NCBI RefSeq assembly: GCF_049675895.1
Contig: NZ_CP183834.1
Location: 3,162,001 to 3,226,000, forward strand
Direction: 5' to 3'
DNA length: 64,000 nucleotides
Origin: Ampullimonas aquatilis
GTDB lineage: Bacteria; Pseudomonadota; Gammaproteobacteria; Burkholderiales; Burkholderiaceae_D
Shown piece after piece: positions 17,612 through 25,989 of this stretch. Each line of letters begins with the position of its first letter. Positions within the stretch are counted from its first letter, which is position 1. The position numbers and the translations under genes are program-made. The notes below the pieces were generated by a model. That model saw only the letters and a program-made list of their open reading frames with translations, had not been told where the DNA came from and made no database searches.

Positions 17612-18532
17612 CTATTCGTTGTGCATGATTTGCACAAATACATCTTCAAGATCGGCGCGGTTTAATTCAATATCATCAATCAAAGCGCCAGATTCACGCA
17701 ATGTCGCCAAGGTTGGCTCGACTTCCTGGAACGAATTCAAACGCAGCACCCAACGTCCCTGGGCTGCATCGGCCTCATGGCCAGGCACCTGCGCTGCCAG
17801 TAACGCAGCTGGCAAACTGGCCGACGAGCCACCCGCCAGACGCACGGTAAGTTGCGTACCCGATATGCGGTTTAGCAGATTGCGGGTTTGATCCAGCGCG
17901 ACCACTTGCCCGCCCTTGAGCATGGCAATCCGATTGCACAAAGCTTCCGCCTCCTCCAGATAATGCGTGGTCAGCACTACTGTATGTCCTTCACGATTGA
18001 GTCGTGCAATAAATTGCCAGAGTGTCTGGCGCAACTCCACATCCACACCCGCAGTTGGCTCGTCGAGCACAATCACAGGAGGACGATGGACCAGTGCCTG
18101 AGCAACCAGCACACGACGCTTCATGCCGCCAGACAGTTGACGGGTATTGATATTGGCTTTATCGGCCAGCCCCAATTCGGTAATGATTTCATCGATCCAG
18201 GCGTCATTTTTTTTCAACCCAAAATAGCCCGATTGAAACTGCAGCGTTTCACGCACCGTAAAAAAAGGATCAAACACCAATTCTTGTGGTACGACCCCTA
18301 AACTGAGACGGCTTTGTCGGTAATCCTTCACCACGTCATGGCCCATGATGGAGACCGAGCCACTATTAGCACGCGTCAATCCGGCCAGAATGGAAATGAG
18401 CGTAGTTTTGCCTGCGCCATTCGGCCCAAGCAGACCAAAAAATTCGCCTGACTCAATCGTCAAAGACACATCATCGAGGGCTTGCAGAGTTTGGTAACGC
18501 TTGGAAACATGGGAAATCTGGATGGCACTCAT
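17612..18532 (-). CDS. ABC-2 type exporter, ATP-binding protein (YadG-like)
   Basis: A 306-residue ABC ATPase with Walker A GPNGAGKTTLISIL, signature LSGGMKRRVLVAQAL, Walker B PPVIVLDEPTAGVD and switch histidine TTHYLEEAE. The extra C-terminal region after the nucleotide-binding domain (about 220-306) is usual for the YadG group. It precedes its permease by 8 bp and follows the DUF1840 gene by 46 bp. The cargo cannot be told from sequence. Confidence 0.92.
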   Translation of the reverse strand: MSAIQISHVSKRYQTLQALDDVSLTIESGEFFGLLGPNGAGKTTLISILAGLTRANSGSVSIMGHDVVKDYRQSRLSLGVVPQELVFDPFFTVRETLQFQSGYFGLKKNDAWIDEIITELGLADKANINTRQLSGGMKRRVLVAQALVHRPPVIVLDEPTAGVDVELRQTLWQFIARLNREGHTVVLTTHYLEEAEALCNRIAMLKGGQVVALDQTRNLLNRISGTQLTVRLAGGSSASLPAALLAAQVPGHEADAAQGRWVLRLNSFQEVEPTLATLRESGALIDDIELNRADLEDVFVQIMHNE

Positions 18533-18578
18533 GGCAAATTTTTATCGTCTTTCTTTGGCAACGCCGCCGAGCATTGGA

Positions 18579-18917
18579 TTACACACCCCAGACAACTTCC
18601 TTGCCACTTTTTTCAGCCGCACGTAGCATTTCAAGAAACGGGAAAGCCCGTTGTGAAAGCTGCACGTGCTCAGATTTTTGCTGAGAGCCAGCTTCATCGT
18701 CCTGATCAGTTTTGGAATGCTCATCATCATACTGAAGCTGCTGCGCCTTTTCAGCTGCAATTGCCGCCTCTAATTTGATTCTCACTGCCGTAACCTGCTC
18801 CACTGGGATGATACCGCGTTCATCGAGTTGTCGTCCGAGCAAAGCAAAAAGTGCCTTGGCATGGTCGGGCAACATGATGACATCGGCGCTGGCTTTACTT
18901 TTGAAGACATAAATCAT
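18579..18917 (-). CDS. DUF1840 family protein
   Basis: A 112-residue protein with the DUF1840 pattern: YVFKSKASADVIMLPDHAK at the start and RAFPFLEMLRAAEKSGKEVVWGV at the end, joined by a charged Gln/Asp-rich linker. No role is known. Its ribosome binding site lies in a repeat element: GGAG, seven bases before the ATG, belongs to the conserved CTCCCCTGGAGTA end of the copy at 18922-19000. Confidence 0.85.
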   Translation of the reverse strand: MIYVFKSKASADVIMLPDHAKALFALLGRQLDERGIIPVEQVTAVRIKLEAAIAAEKAQQLQYDDEHSKTDQDDEAGSQQKSEHVQLSQRAFPFLEMLRAAEKSGKEVVWGV

Positions 18918-18921
18918 AGGG

Positions 18922-19000
18922 TACTCCAGGGGAGAATATATTCATATTGGCTTCTCAAGTGCGTTTTAATTGACTCAATTAAAATACCCCACAGAAGTAT
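18922..19000 (-). repeat. Interspersed element copy R1 (79 bp, long class)
   Basis: Plus-strand blocks TACTCCAGGGGAG, TTCTCAAGTGCGTT, AATACCCCACA and AGTAT match the copy inside murE (41881-41960) exactly. The variable spacers between them are 17, 17 and 2 bases here and 18, 17 and 2 there. The middle spacer here is itself a palindrome, TTAATTGACTCAATTAA. The element fills nearly all of the gap between gpsA and the DUF1840 gene. Confidence 0.85.
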
Positions 19001-19017
19001 TTATCTAACGCCAAACT

Positions 19018-20031
19018 CTATTCAGATCTAGAATCCCTGGCCATAAGGACTTGCAGTGCCATTCTGGGTGATGTTTGTGCAAACAACACATCGCAAACTG
19101 CATCAATAATCGGCACATTGACTTGATGTTGTCTTGCTAATGTTTGGACGCTACGGGCACAACGAACACCTTCGGCCACATGCCCCAAGCCCGCCAAGAT
19201 CTCGTGCAAAGACTTTTCCTGTGCCAACAGGAATCCGACCTTGCGATTACGGGAAAGATCCCCGGTTGCCGTCAATAACAAATCGCCCAAACCAGTCAGC
19301 CCCATGAATGTTTCAGCCTGACCACCCAAGGCAACACCAAGACGGGTCATTTCTTTAAGGCCACGCGTGACCAAGGCAGCACGAGCATTCAGACCCAAAC
19401 CCATACCGTCGGCAATGCCTGTAGCAATGGCCAAAATGTTTTTGACTGCACCACCCAGTTCCACACCCACAATGTCGGTACTGGAATAAATACGCATCGA
19501 TGGCGAATGTAGCGCAGTAATGACCCGCCGGGCAAGATCGGCACGATCAGTCGCAATCGTCAGGGCACAGGGTAAACCGTGGGCAACTTCTTGCGCAAAG
19601 CTGGGGCCAGAAAGTGCGCCAACAGCAATATCGCAATCACCGCGCACGTTGCTCAGGGCATCAGCCACAATCTGATGCGGCATCAGCAGACTATCCACCT
19701 CAATACCCTTGCACAGCCAGATAATATGAGCGGTGCATTGAGTTAAATCGGCAAGCTGATTGGCCAATGGCCGCAGACCATTCAAGGTGGTGGCCAGAAT
19801 GCATAGACCGTCCTGGCCTACCGCTGCAGCGCAAGCAAAATCATCACTTAACAATAAATTATCGGGCAGGGACACATCCGGCAAATAGCGCAAATTGCGA
19901 CGTGCATGGCGCATTTCAGCAATCTGTGCAGCATCGCGCGCCCACAGCGTAACCTCATGTTCCGCCAATCGAGCGGCATGGATAGCCAGCGCCGTTCCCC
20001 AGGCACCGGCTCCCAGAATACTAACCCGCAT
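19018..20031 (-). CDS. gpsA: Glycerol-3-phosphate dehydrogenase [NAD(P)+]
   Basis: A 337-residue GpsA, which reduces dihydroxyacetone phosphate to sn-glycerol 3-phosphate for phospholipid synthesis. Seen: the N-terminal dinucleotide fold VSILGAGAWGTALA, ALSGPSFAQEVA, the catalytic lysine in GGAVKNILAIATGIADG, and the substrate-binding TGLGDLLLTATGDLSRNRKVG. It follows secB by 6 bp, a pairing widely conserved in proteobacteria. Its stop is 17 bp from repeat copy R1. Confidence 0.96.
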   Translation of the reverse strand: MRVSILGAGAWGTALAIHAARLAEHEVTLWARDAAQIAEMRHARRNLRYLPDVSLPDNLLLSDDFACAAAVGQDGLCILATTLNGLRPLANQLADLTQCTAHIIWLCKGIEVDSLLMPHQIVADALSNVRGDCDIAVGALSGPSFAQEVAHGLPCALTIATDRADLARRVITALHSPSMRIYSSTDIVGVELGGAVKNILAIATGIADGMGLGLNARAALVTRGLKEMTRLGVALGGQAETFMGLTGLGDLLLTATGDLSRNRKVGFLLAQEKSLHEILAGLGHVAEGVRCARSVQTLARQHQVNVPIIDAVCDVLFAQTSPRMALQVLMARDSRSE

Positions 20032-20037
20032 GCAGTC

Positions 20038-20520
20038 TTACTGCACCGAAGCCTTGCTACCGTCTGGCATCACCAGCCCGGCATTACCGTCTTGCTTGGC
20101 CTGCATTTTTTGTTGATAAAACACTTCCCAGTTCACTTCAGTCAGGTGAATGGGCGGGAAACCGGCACGCTGAATGGCATCAGCAATATTGGAGCGCAGG
20201 TAGGGGTAAACAATGTTGGGGCAGGCAATTTGAGTGATCAGTTCGATCTGATCTTCCGGGATATTGCGGATTTCAAAAATGCCCGCTTGTTTGGCTTCGA
20301 CCAGAAATGCCACTTTGTCATTGACTTTAGTGGTCACTGTGCAAGTCACACAAACCTCAGCAATCCCTTCGGCAAGGTGCTCAGCGCTGGTATCGAGCGA
20401 TACTTCAATTTGGGGCGCAGCCTGTTCCAGAAAAATCTGTGGCGCATTGGGCAATTCAACAGACAAATCCTTCAAGTACATGCGTTGAATTTGAAAAACT
20501 GGTTGAGCTTGTTCTGTCAT
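20038..20520 (-). CDS. secB: Protein-export chaperone SecB
   Basis: A 160-residue SecB, the tetrameric cytosolic chaperone that keeps precursors unfolded and hands them to SecA. Family stretches seen: FQIQRMYLKDLSVELPNAP, VCVTCTVTTKVNDKVAFLVEAKQAGIF and CPNIVYPYLRSNIADAIQRAGFPPIHL. It is followed closely by gpsA and preceded at some distance by grxC, the usual grxC-secB-gpsA order. Confidence 0.97.
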   Translation of the reverse strand: MTEQAQPVFQIQRMYLKDLSVELPNAPQIFLEQAAPQIEVSLDTSAEHLAEGIAEVCVTCTVTTKVNDKVAFLVEAKQAGIFEIRNIPEDQIELITQIACPNIVYPYLRSNIADAIQRAGFPPIHLTEVNWEVFYQQKMQAKQDGNAGLVMPDGSKASVQ

Positions 20521-20631
20521 GATATTTTTTTGGTTGGTAAATAAAAGGCTGCCTCAAGCAACCTGAAAACTGGCCGACTAGAACGACCAGGACTGCTAGT
20601 GTAACGAATCTTGATGAACAATCAGTGGCAA

Positions 20632-20892
20632 TCAATCTTTTGCCAGTAACGGCAGCAAGCCACCAGTCCGATCCAGCGCCGCCAAATCATCATAGCCGCC
20701 CACATGGGTTTGTCCGATAAAAATTTGTGGAACAGTACGGCGCCCCGTTTTGGACATCATTTCATCACGCTGCACAGGATCCAGATCAATCCTGATTTTT
20801 TCGATTTGCTCCACACCCTTGGACTTCAGTAAACGTTCTGCCATCTGGCAATATGGACAAATGCCCGTGCTGTACATCGTAACCTGCGCCAT
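20632..20892 (-). CDS. grxC: Glutaredoxin 3
   Basis: An 86-residue dithiol glutaredoxin with active site CPYC (residues 12-15), the cis-proline motif RTVPQIFIG and the glutathione-binding HVGGYDDL. It reduces protein disulfides and mixed disulfides using glutathione. It lies 19 bp after the rhodanese gene and 111 bp before secB in the same direction. Confidence 0.96.
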   Translation of the reverse strand: MAQVTMYSTGICPYCQMAERLLKSKGVEQIEKIRIDLDPVQRDEMMSKTGRRTVPQIFIGQTHVGGYDDLAALDRTGGLLPLLAKD

Positions 20893-20911
20893 ACCTTGTT
20901 CCCTACCTTAA

Positions 20912-21349
20912 TTATTTCTCAATTGGCAAACCTGCTTCACGCCAGGCATCCAGCCCACCATGTAAAGCAAAAACCTCCGTGTAGCCAGCTTTAGCAAGCA
21001 AGGCGCATGCACGTTGTGCCAACTGACCACGCTGACAAACTACAATGACAGGATTATCCTTTTTCTTGGACAACCCCGCCGCTTTCTCGGCCAATTGTGC
21101 AATTGGGATATTCTGTGATTTAAGCATTCGACCTTTACCAAACTCTTCAGCATCACGCACGTCAACCACCAATGCACTATTCTTGTTCATGAGTTGGGTA
21201 GCTTGCAATGTCGTCACACTATTGCCAGACTGGCGTTTATTCAGGCTTTGCCAAAGCAACATACCACCTGAAATGATTGCCGTAGCAATTAAAAATCCGT
21301 TATCAATTAAAAACTTCACGTTGTAAACCCAGTCAAGGAAAGCTGCCAT
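20912..21349 (-). CDS. Membrane-anchored rhodanese-like protein
   Basis: A 145-residue protein with an N-terminal membrane helix (about 17-35) and a single rhodanese domain. The active-site loop is CQRGQLAQR with C105; VVDVRDAEEFGKGRM and FALHGGLDAWREAGLP are family marks. It may carry sulfur or act in redox chemistry at the inner membrane. It is the first gene of a leftward run with grxC and secB and is divergent from gpmA. Confidence 0.9.
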   Translation of the reverse strand: MAAFLDWVYNVKFLIDNGFLIATAIISGGMLLWQSLNKRQSGNSVTTLQATQLMNKNSALVVDVRDAEEFGKGRMLKSQNIPIAQLAEKAAGLSKKKDNPVIVVCQRGQLAQRACALLAKAGYTEVFALHGGLDAWREAGLPIEK

Positions 21350-21415
21350 TATAAAATAGACAATTGAATTCGTTTTTTTATCGCAACTTCTTCTTAAACC
21401 AGCTCACAAGCCATT

Positions 21416-22168
21416 ATGTATAAACTCGTACTTATCCGCCACGGCGAATCCACCTGGAATCTCGAAAACCGCTTCACTGGCTGGGTTGATGTTGACTTAA
21501 CCCCAACTGGTACAACCCAGGCCAAACAATCCGGTCAAATTCTCAAGGAAGCTGGCCTGACATTTGATATTGCCTATACGTCGGTACTCAAACGTGCTGT
21601 CAGAACCCTATGGCATGTGCTGGATGAAATGGACCTGATGTGGTTACCCGTTGTACACGACTGGCGCCTCAATGAGCGCCACTACGGTGCATTGGCAGGT
21701 CTTAACAAGGCAGAAACGGCTGCCAAGTATGGCGATGAGCAAGTACTCGTGTGGCGCCGCTCGTATGACACACCACCACCCGCACTGGAACCGACCGACG
21801 AACGCGCCTCATTCAATGACCCACGCTATGCAAGTGTTCCCAAAGCACAGATCCCGCTAACCGAATGCCTCAAAGATACCGTGGCACGTGTTGTGCCAGC
21901 CTGGAATGAGTCCATTGCCCCGGCAATCAAATCTGGCAAGCGTGTCATCATCGCAGCACATGGCAACTCCCTACGCGCTCTGATGAAATACCTCGACAAT
22001 ATTTCGGATGAGGACATCGTCAACCTCAACATTCCCAACGGGGCCCCTATTGTGTATGAGCTGGATGCCAACCTCAAACCCATCAAACACTATTATTTGG
22101 GTGACGCAGAAGCCGTTCAGGCTGCGTTGGCCTCGGTAGCCAATCAGGGCAAGGCCAAAGCCGCTTAA
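21416..22168 (+). CDS. gpmA: 2,3-bisphosphoglycerate-dependent phosphoglycerate mutase
   Basis: A 250-residue glycolytic enzyme of the histidine phosphatase superfamily interconverting 3- and 2-phosphoglycerate. The phosphohistidine is H9 in LIRHGESTWN. LTGWVDVDLT-like residues, WRLNERHYGALAGLNKAETA and the second catalytic histidine in IIAAHGNSLRALMKYLD are present. Its stop overlaps the start of envC (TAATG), so translation is probably coupled. Confidence 0.97.
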   Translation: MYKLVLIRHGESTWNLENRFTGWVDVDLTPTGTTQAKQSGQILKEAGLTFDIAYTSVLKRAVRTLWHVLDEMDLMWLPVVHDWRLNERHYGALAGLNKAETAAKYGDEQVLVWRRSYDTPPPALEPTDERASFNDPRYASVPKAQIPLTECLKDTVARVVPAWNESIAPAIKSGKRVIIAAHGNSLRALMKYLDNISDEDIVNLNIPNGAPIVYELDANLKPIKHYYLGDAEAVQAALASVANQGKAKAA

Positions 22169-23604
22169 TGCCACGTCATCATTTGAGCATCATCCTGGCC
22201 AAGGCATTCATTGTGAGTGCCTTGGCTTTTGGTTTAACAGTAAACGCGACCACACCATCCCAAAAAGTGGCTGCCAAACCGACTGTCGGGCGCAAATCTG
22301 CACCCGTTGTTAAAACCGTATCAGCACCAAAAAATACCAGTCCAAAAAAATCAAATACTTACCAGCCCAGTCCAGTCGTGCCACCCGCTGTGCCTGCTCA
22401 GCCGCTTCAGCCCAAAGCCCAATCGCTTGAAGAAGAGTTGGCTAACACCCAGACTGAGAGGGACAAGCTGCAAATTCTGCTCTCCGACTTAAAAAGAGAA
22501 ATCGCCACAAGCCAAAACAATAAAGAAAAATTAGAAGGCATGTTGAAAGCCAGAGAAATCGAATTCAACGCCACCGAAGAACGTCTAAAAAGTATTTCTC
22601 AACGTATTCAGGCCAACCGTCAAAAGCTGGACGAAATCAACGCGCAAGCTAATAACGCTCAAAAGAATTTACTTGATCATCAAGATTTACTGAGCACGAC
22701 ACTATCCCAAACGTGGTATCTCGTAGCCGGTAACCACCATGTTCTAGGCGGTCGCCCAATCGCCTCTCCTGGACTGTTTTATCTTATCAACCTCTCCGGA
22801 GATCAGGCCAAGCAACTCAATGAACTGCAGAGTCAGCAAAATATTATTCAGACACAAAGAACACTCTCCGAAACCGAAAAAAAAAATCTATCTGAAGAGG
22901 CTAAACGTATCCTGGAAGCCAAGTTAAAGATTGAAAAAGAACGCATAGATACCCAACGCAACCTTGCACAAGCCAATCTTGAGCTTAAAAATAAGCAGGA
23001 AAATATCTTGCGCGCCAGCCAGGATGAAACCCGCTTGGGCAACCTGGTTGCTTTACTCAGCAAAAAAATCGAGCAACGCAATCGACTCATCGCCAAACAA
23101 CAAGCTGACGAAGCGCTTCGTCGCCGACAGGAAATCGAACGTTTACAAAAACAGGCAACCGCCAATAATAAAACGCCTGTCAAAAACACCCCACCTCCAG
23201 AACCCATCCCCATTGCACCCAGCATATCCGCTCTGGGTCGGTTTTCGTTACCCGTTCAAGGCACAGTTACCCAAAAGTTTGCTGAACGCCGCATAGAGGG
23301 CGGACTTCCGTCACGTGGCTTATTCATTCGTACCAATAAAAACAGCCCGGTTCAGGCAATTGGCGATGGCAGAGTGGTTTTTTCTGGAAACCTGAAGGGT
23401 TTTGGCAACTTGATTATTATTGATCATGGCGGCCAAACTCTATCAATCTATGGCAACAACCAAGCATTGATCAAAGCGGAAGGCGCATCAATTAAAGGTG
23501 GAGAGACTATTGCCACCACCGGTATGACCGGAAATTATGGCGAAACCGGTTTATACTTTGAGCTACGTAAGGACGGACGCGCTGTAGATCCGTTGCGACA
23601 ATAA
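22168..23604 (+). CDS. envC: EnvC-type murein hydrolase activator (degenerate LytM/M23)
   Basis: A 478-residue secreted protein: signal peptide (about 1-27), Pro/Lys-rich linker, a long coiled coil (about 85-330) and a LytM/M23 domain at the C-terminus (about 355-478). The peptidase metal ligands look lost: GLFIRT stands where HxxxD is expected and LYFELR where HxH is expected. That is the EnvC condition, a protein that activates AmiA/AmiB amidases at the septum rather than cutting itself. It overlaps gpmA and is 70 bp before ctpA. Confidence 0.88.
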   Translation: MPRHHLSIILAKAFIVSALAFGLTVNATTPSQKVAAKPTVGRKSAPVVKTVSAPKNTSPKKSNTYQPSPVVPPAVPAQPLQPKAQSLEEELANTQTERDKLQILLSDLKREIATSQNNKEKLEGMLKAREIEFNATEERLKSISQRIQANRQKLDEINAQANNAQKNLLDHQDLLSTTLSQTWYLVAGNHHVLGGRPIASPGLFYLINLSGDQAKQLNELQSQQNIIQTQRTLSETEKKNLSEEAKRILEAKLKIEKERIDTQRNLAQANLELKNKQENILRASQDETRLGNLVALLSKKIEQRNRLIAKQQADEALRRRQEIERLQKQATANNKTPVKNTPPPEPIPIAPSISALGRFSLPVQGTVTQKFAERRIEGGLPSRGLFIRTNKNSPVQAIGDGRVVFSGNLKGFGNLIIIDHGGQTLSIYGNNQALIKAEGASIKGGETIATTGMTGNYGETGLYFELRKDGRAVDPLRQ

Positions 23605-23674
23605 TATTTCTTGAATTAATTCAACTTACCCCGATCTTAATGTCGGTATATAAACGGTATCTCTAAGGCGAGTT

Positions 23675-25129
23675 ATGAGTGGCAGGTTCAAAAATTTCGG
23701 ATTGATTTCTTTAGGTGTCATTGCTGGTGTATTGGCCACCATGCAATTTTCTGCAATTGCTCAGAAGAGTGCTCAATCAACGCTACCCCTTGAAGAACTA
23801 CGACAATTATCAGATGTATTTGGCCTGATAAAAAGTGATTATGTAGAACCTGTCGAAGACAAAAAACTCATTTCAGAAGCAATCTCTGGCATGGTTGCCA
23901 GCTTGGATCCCCATTCGGCCTATCTAGATAAGAAGTCCTTCAAAGAACTACGTGAATCCACACAAGGCAAATTTGTCGGCTTGGGCATTGAAGTCGGCAT
24001 GGAGGACGGATTTGTCAAAGTCGTGTCTCCCATTGAAGGTTCACCGGCCTATCGTGCTGGCCTGCAGCCCAACGACCTGATCACCAAATTGGACGACACA
24101 CCCGTCAAAGGCATGACGCTGGATGAGGCGGTTAAACGCATGCGCGGTGAACCAAACACCAAAATTACCATCTTGGTATTTCGCAAAGCCGAGAATCGCA
24201 GCTTCCCTGTCACAATCATTCGGGAAGAGATCAAGGTGCAGAGTGTTAAAGCCAAGATAATTGAGCCTGGTTATGGTTGGTTGAGAATTTCGCAATTTCA
24301 AGATCCAACAGTTGAAGACATGGCTCGCAAGATAGAAGAGTTATATAAACAGGACCCTAATTTAAAAGGTTTAGTATTGGACTTGAGAAATGATCCCGGT
24401 GGCGTATTACCGGGTGCCATTGGCGTTTCTGCTGCATTTCTACCTAAAGACGTTGTCGTAGTCTCAACCAACGGTCAATTACCTGATTCGAAAAGCGCTT
24501 TTCTCGCAAAACCAGAGTTCTATGCACGCCGCAATAACGAGGATCCGATCAAACGTCTTCCAGCCGCGATCAAGACCGTCCCATTAATCGTACTGGTTAA
24601 TACTGGATCAGCCTCTGCATCCGAAATCGTTGCAGGCGCCTTACAAGATCACAAACGTGCCACAATTCTCGGAACCCAAACCTTTGGTAAGGGTTCTGTT
24701 CAAACTATTAGACCATTGCCGCCCAATAATGACACTGCAGTTAAATTAACAACGGCGCGCTATTACACACCCTCCGGAAAATCGATTCAGGCGAAAGGTA
24801 TTACCCCCGACCTGATTGTCGAAGAAACGGCTGAAGGTGATGGGTTTAATGCATTGCGTGTGCGCGAAGCTGATCTAGATAAGCATCTAAGCAATAAAGA
24901 TGGCGAGGAGCAAAAAGATCCCGCCAGAGAGGCTGCCCGCAAAAAACTTGAAGAAGAGTTAGCTGCTAAAAAAGATGCTCCAAAATTATTGGAGTTTGGC
25001 AGCAAAGAGGATTATCAGTTACTGCAAGCACTGAATTCTTTGAAAGGTCTCCCAGTCAAAGTAAGTCCACCAAAAACTGAGACAGCCAAGGTAGACAACA
25101 TTGAAAACAAGCCTGCTGCTAAAAAATAA
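23675..25129 (+). CDS. S41 C-terminal processing peptidase (CtpA/Prc family)
   Basis: A 484-residue periplasmic protease: signal or anchor (about 5-29), PDZ domain (about 100-185) and an S41 catalytic domain. The Ser-Lys dyad is S314 in GSASASEIV and K339 in TFGKGS, 25 residues apart as in E. coli Prc. The C-terminal 90 residues are charged and low in complexity. These enzymes trim cell-wall hydrolases and precursor C-termini. AAGGCGAG serves as ribosome binding site. A strong terminator follows the stop. Confidence 0.94.
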   Translation: MSGRFKNFGLISLGVIAGVLATMQFSAIAQKSAQSTLPLEELRQLSDVFGLIKSDYVEPVEDKKLISEAISGMVASLDPHSAYLDKKSFKELRESTQGKFVGLGIEVGMEDGFVKVVSPIEGSPAYRAGLQPNDLITKLDDTPVKGMTLDEAVKRMRGEPNTKITILVFRKAENRSFPVTIIREEIKVQSVKAKIIEPGYGWLRISQFQDPTVEDMARKIEELYKQDPNLKGLVLDLRNDPGGVLPGAIGVSAAFLPKDVVVVSTNGQLPDSKSAFLAKPEFYARRNNEDPIKRLPAAIKTVPLIVLVNTGSASASEIVAGALQDHKRATILGTQTFGKGSVQTIRPLPPNNDTAVKLTTARYYTPSGKSIQAKGITPDLIVEETAEGDGFNALRVREADLDKHLSNKDGEEQKDPAREAARKKLEEELAAKKDAPKLLEFGSKEDYQLLQALNSLKGLPVKVSPPKTETAKVDNIENKPAAKK

Positions 25130-25152
25130 ACATTTCCAAATTGTGTAAATAT

Positions 25153-25180
25153 AAGTCAGAGGTTTCCTCTGACTTTTTTT
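25153..25180 (+). terminator. Rho-independent terminator after ctpA
   Basis: AAGTCAGAGG (25153-25162), loop TTT, CCTCTGACTT (25166-25175), then five more T. The 10-bp perfect stem and T tract lie 23 bp after the ctpA stop. It also shows that the next gene begins at 25192 and not at the in-frame TTG at 25141. Confidence 0.93.
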
Positions 25181-25191
25181 ATGGGCGCTTT

Positions 25192-25950
25192 ATGAATGAT
25201 CTACAGCTACAGCGATATTCGCGTCATATTCTTTTAGATGAAATAGGAATCGAAGGTCAGCAGTTACTTCTGAACTCACACGCCTTAATCATAGGTGCAG
25301 GAGGATTGGGCTCCCCGGTTGCCTTATACCTCGCCGCAGCAGGGGTTGGCACCATTTCCATCATCGACGATGATGATGTTGAACTTACCAATCTGCAACG
25401 ACAGATCATGCATACGACCAATCAGATCGGTCAATCCAAAGTTAGCTCGGCTGCTTCGGCTTTACATGCAATTAATCCTGACATCACTATTAACGCCATC
25501 AAACAAAAAGCCGACTCAAAAAATTTGCCTCATTTATTGAGCACAGTGAACGTTGTAATTGATTGCAGTGACAATTTTGCGACGAGGCATATCGTCAATA
25601 AAGCCTGCGTTGCACTTGGGATTCCTCTCGTATCAGGCGCAGTCGTTGGATTTGATGGACAACTCAGCGTCTATTCACCCCACGCTGCCCACTCCCCCTG
25701 TTATGCCTGCCTGTTTCCAGAAGAACAACACTTTGAAGAAACCGCCTGTTCAACAATGGGGGTGTTCGCACCTTTAGTAGGAATGGTTGGTACCATTCAG
25801 GCAGCTGAGGCCATTAAATTGATGATTGGCACACAAAGCTCATTAGAGCGGCAAATACTACTCATTGAAGGTCGCACTTTAAAATTTGATCTATTGCACA
25901 CCCAAATAAATATGGAATGCGCTGTATGTAAAAAAGTAAAAGCTGAATGA
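25192..25950 (+). CDS. ThiF/MoeB/HesA family adenylyltransferase (E1-like)
   Basis: A 252-residue E1-like enzyme that adenylates the C-terminal glycine of a small sulfur carrier (MoaD or ThiS). Seen: RYSRHILLDEIGIEGQQLL, the nucleotide-binding GAGGLGSPVALYLAAAGVG, DNFATRHIVN, and two CxxC zinc motifs, CYAC and CAVC. Because of the gene order next to ctpA it is usually called MoeB, but MoeB and ThiF cannot be told apart here. The start ATG 25192 follows the ctpA terminator. The stop codon lies inside the next terminator stem. Confidence 0.92.
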   Translation: MNDLQLQRYSRHILLDEIGIEGQQLLLNSHALIIGAGGLGSPVALYLAAAGVGTISIIDDDDVELTNLQRQIMHTTNQIGQSKVSSAASALHAINPDITINAIKQKADSKNLPHLLSTVNVVIDCSDNFATRHIVNKACVALGIPLVSGAVVGFDGQLSVYSPHAAHSPCYACLFPEEQHFEETACSTMGVFAPLVGMVGTIQAAEAIKLMIGTQSSLERQILLIEGRTLKFDLLHTQINMECAVCKKVKAE

Positions 25951-25975
25951 TGATGAGTCATTCAGCCTTTACTTT
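25933..25975. terminator. Bidirectional terminator between moeB-like and GH-like genes
   Basis: An 18-bp stem with one mismatch: left arm 25933-25950, right arm 25958-25975, loop TGATGAG. The left arm includes the last codons and TGA of the MoeB-like gene. A and T runs at the outer ends suit termination in both directions between the convergent genes. Confidence 0.8.
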
Positions 25976-25989
25976 AGAACTAATGATTT

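Noticed and set aside
25141..25191. TTG start extending the MoeB-like protein by 17 residues
   Set aside because: The extension runs through the ctpA terminator hairpin and T tract; family members start at MNDLQLQRYSRH-like sequence.
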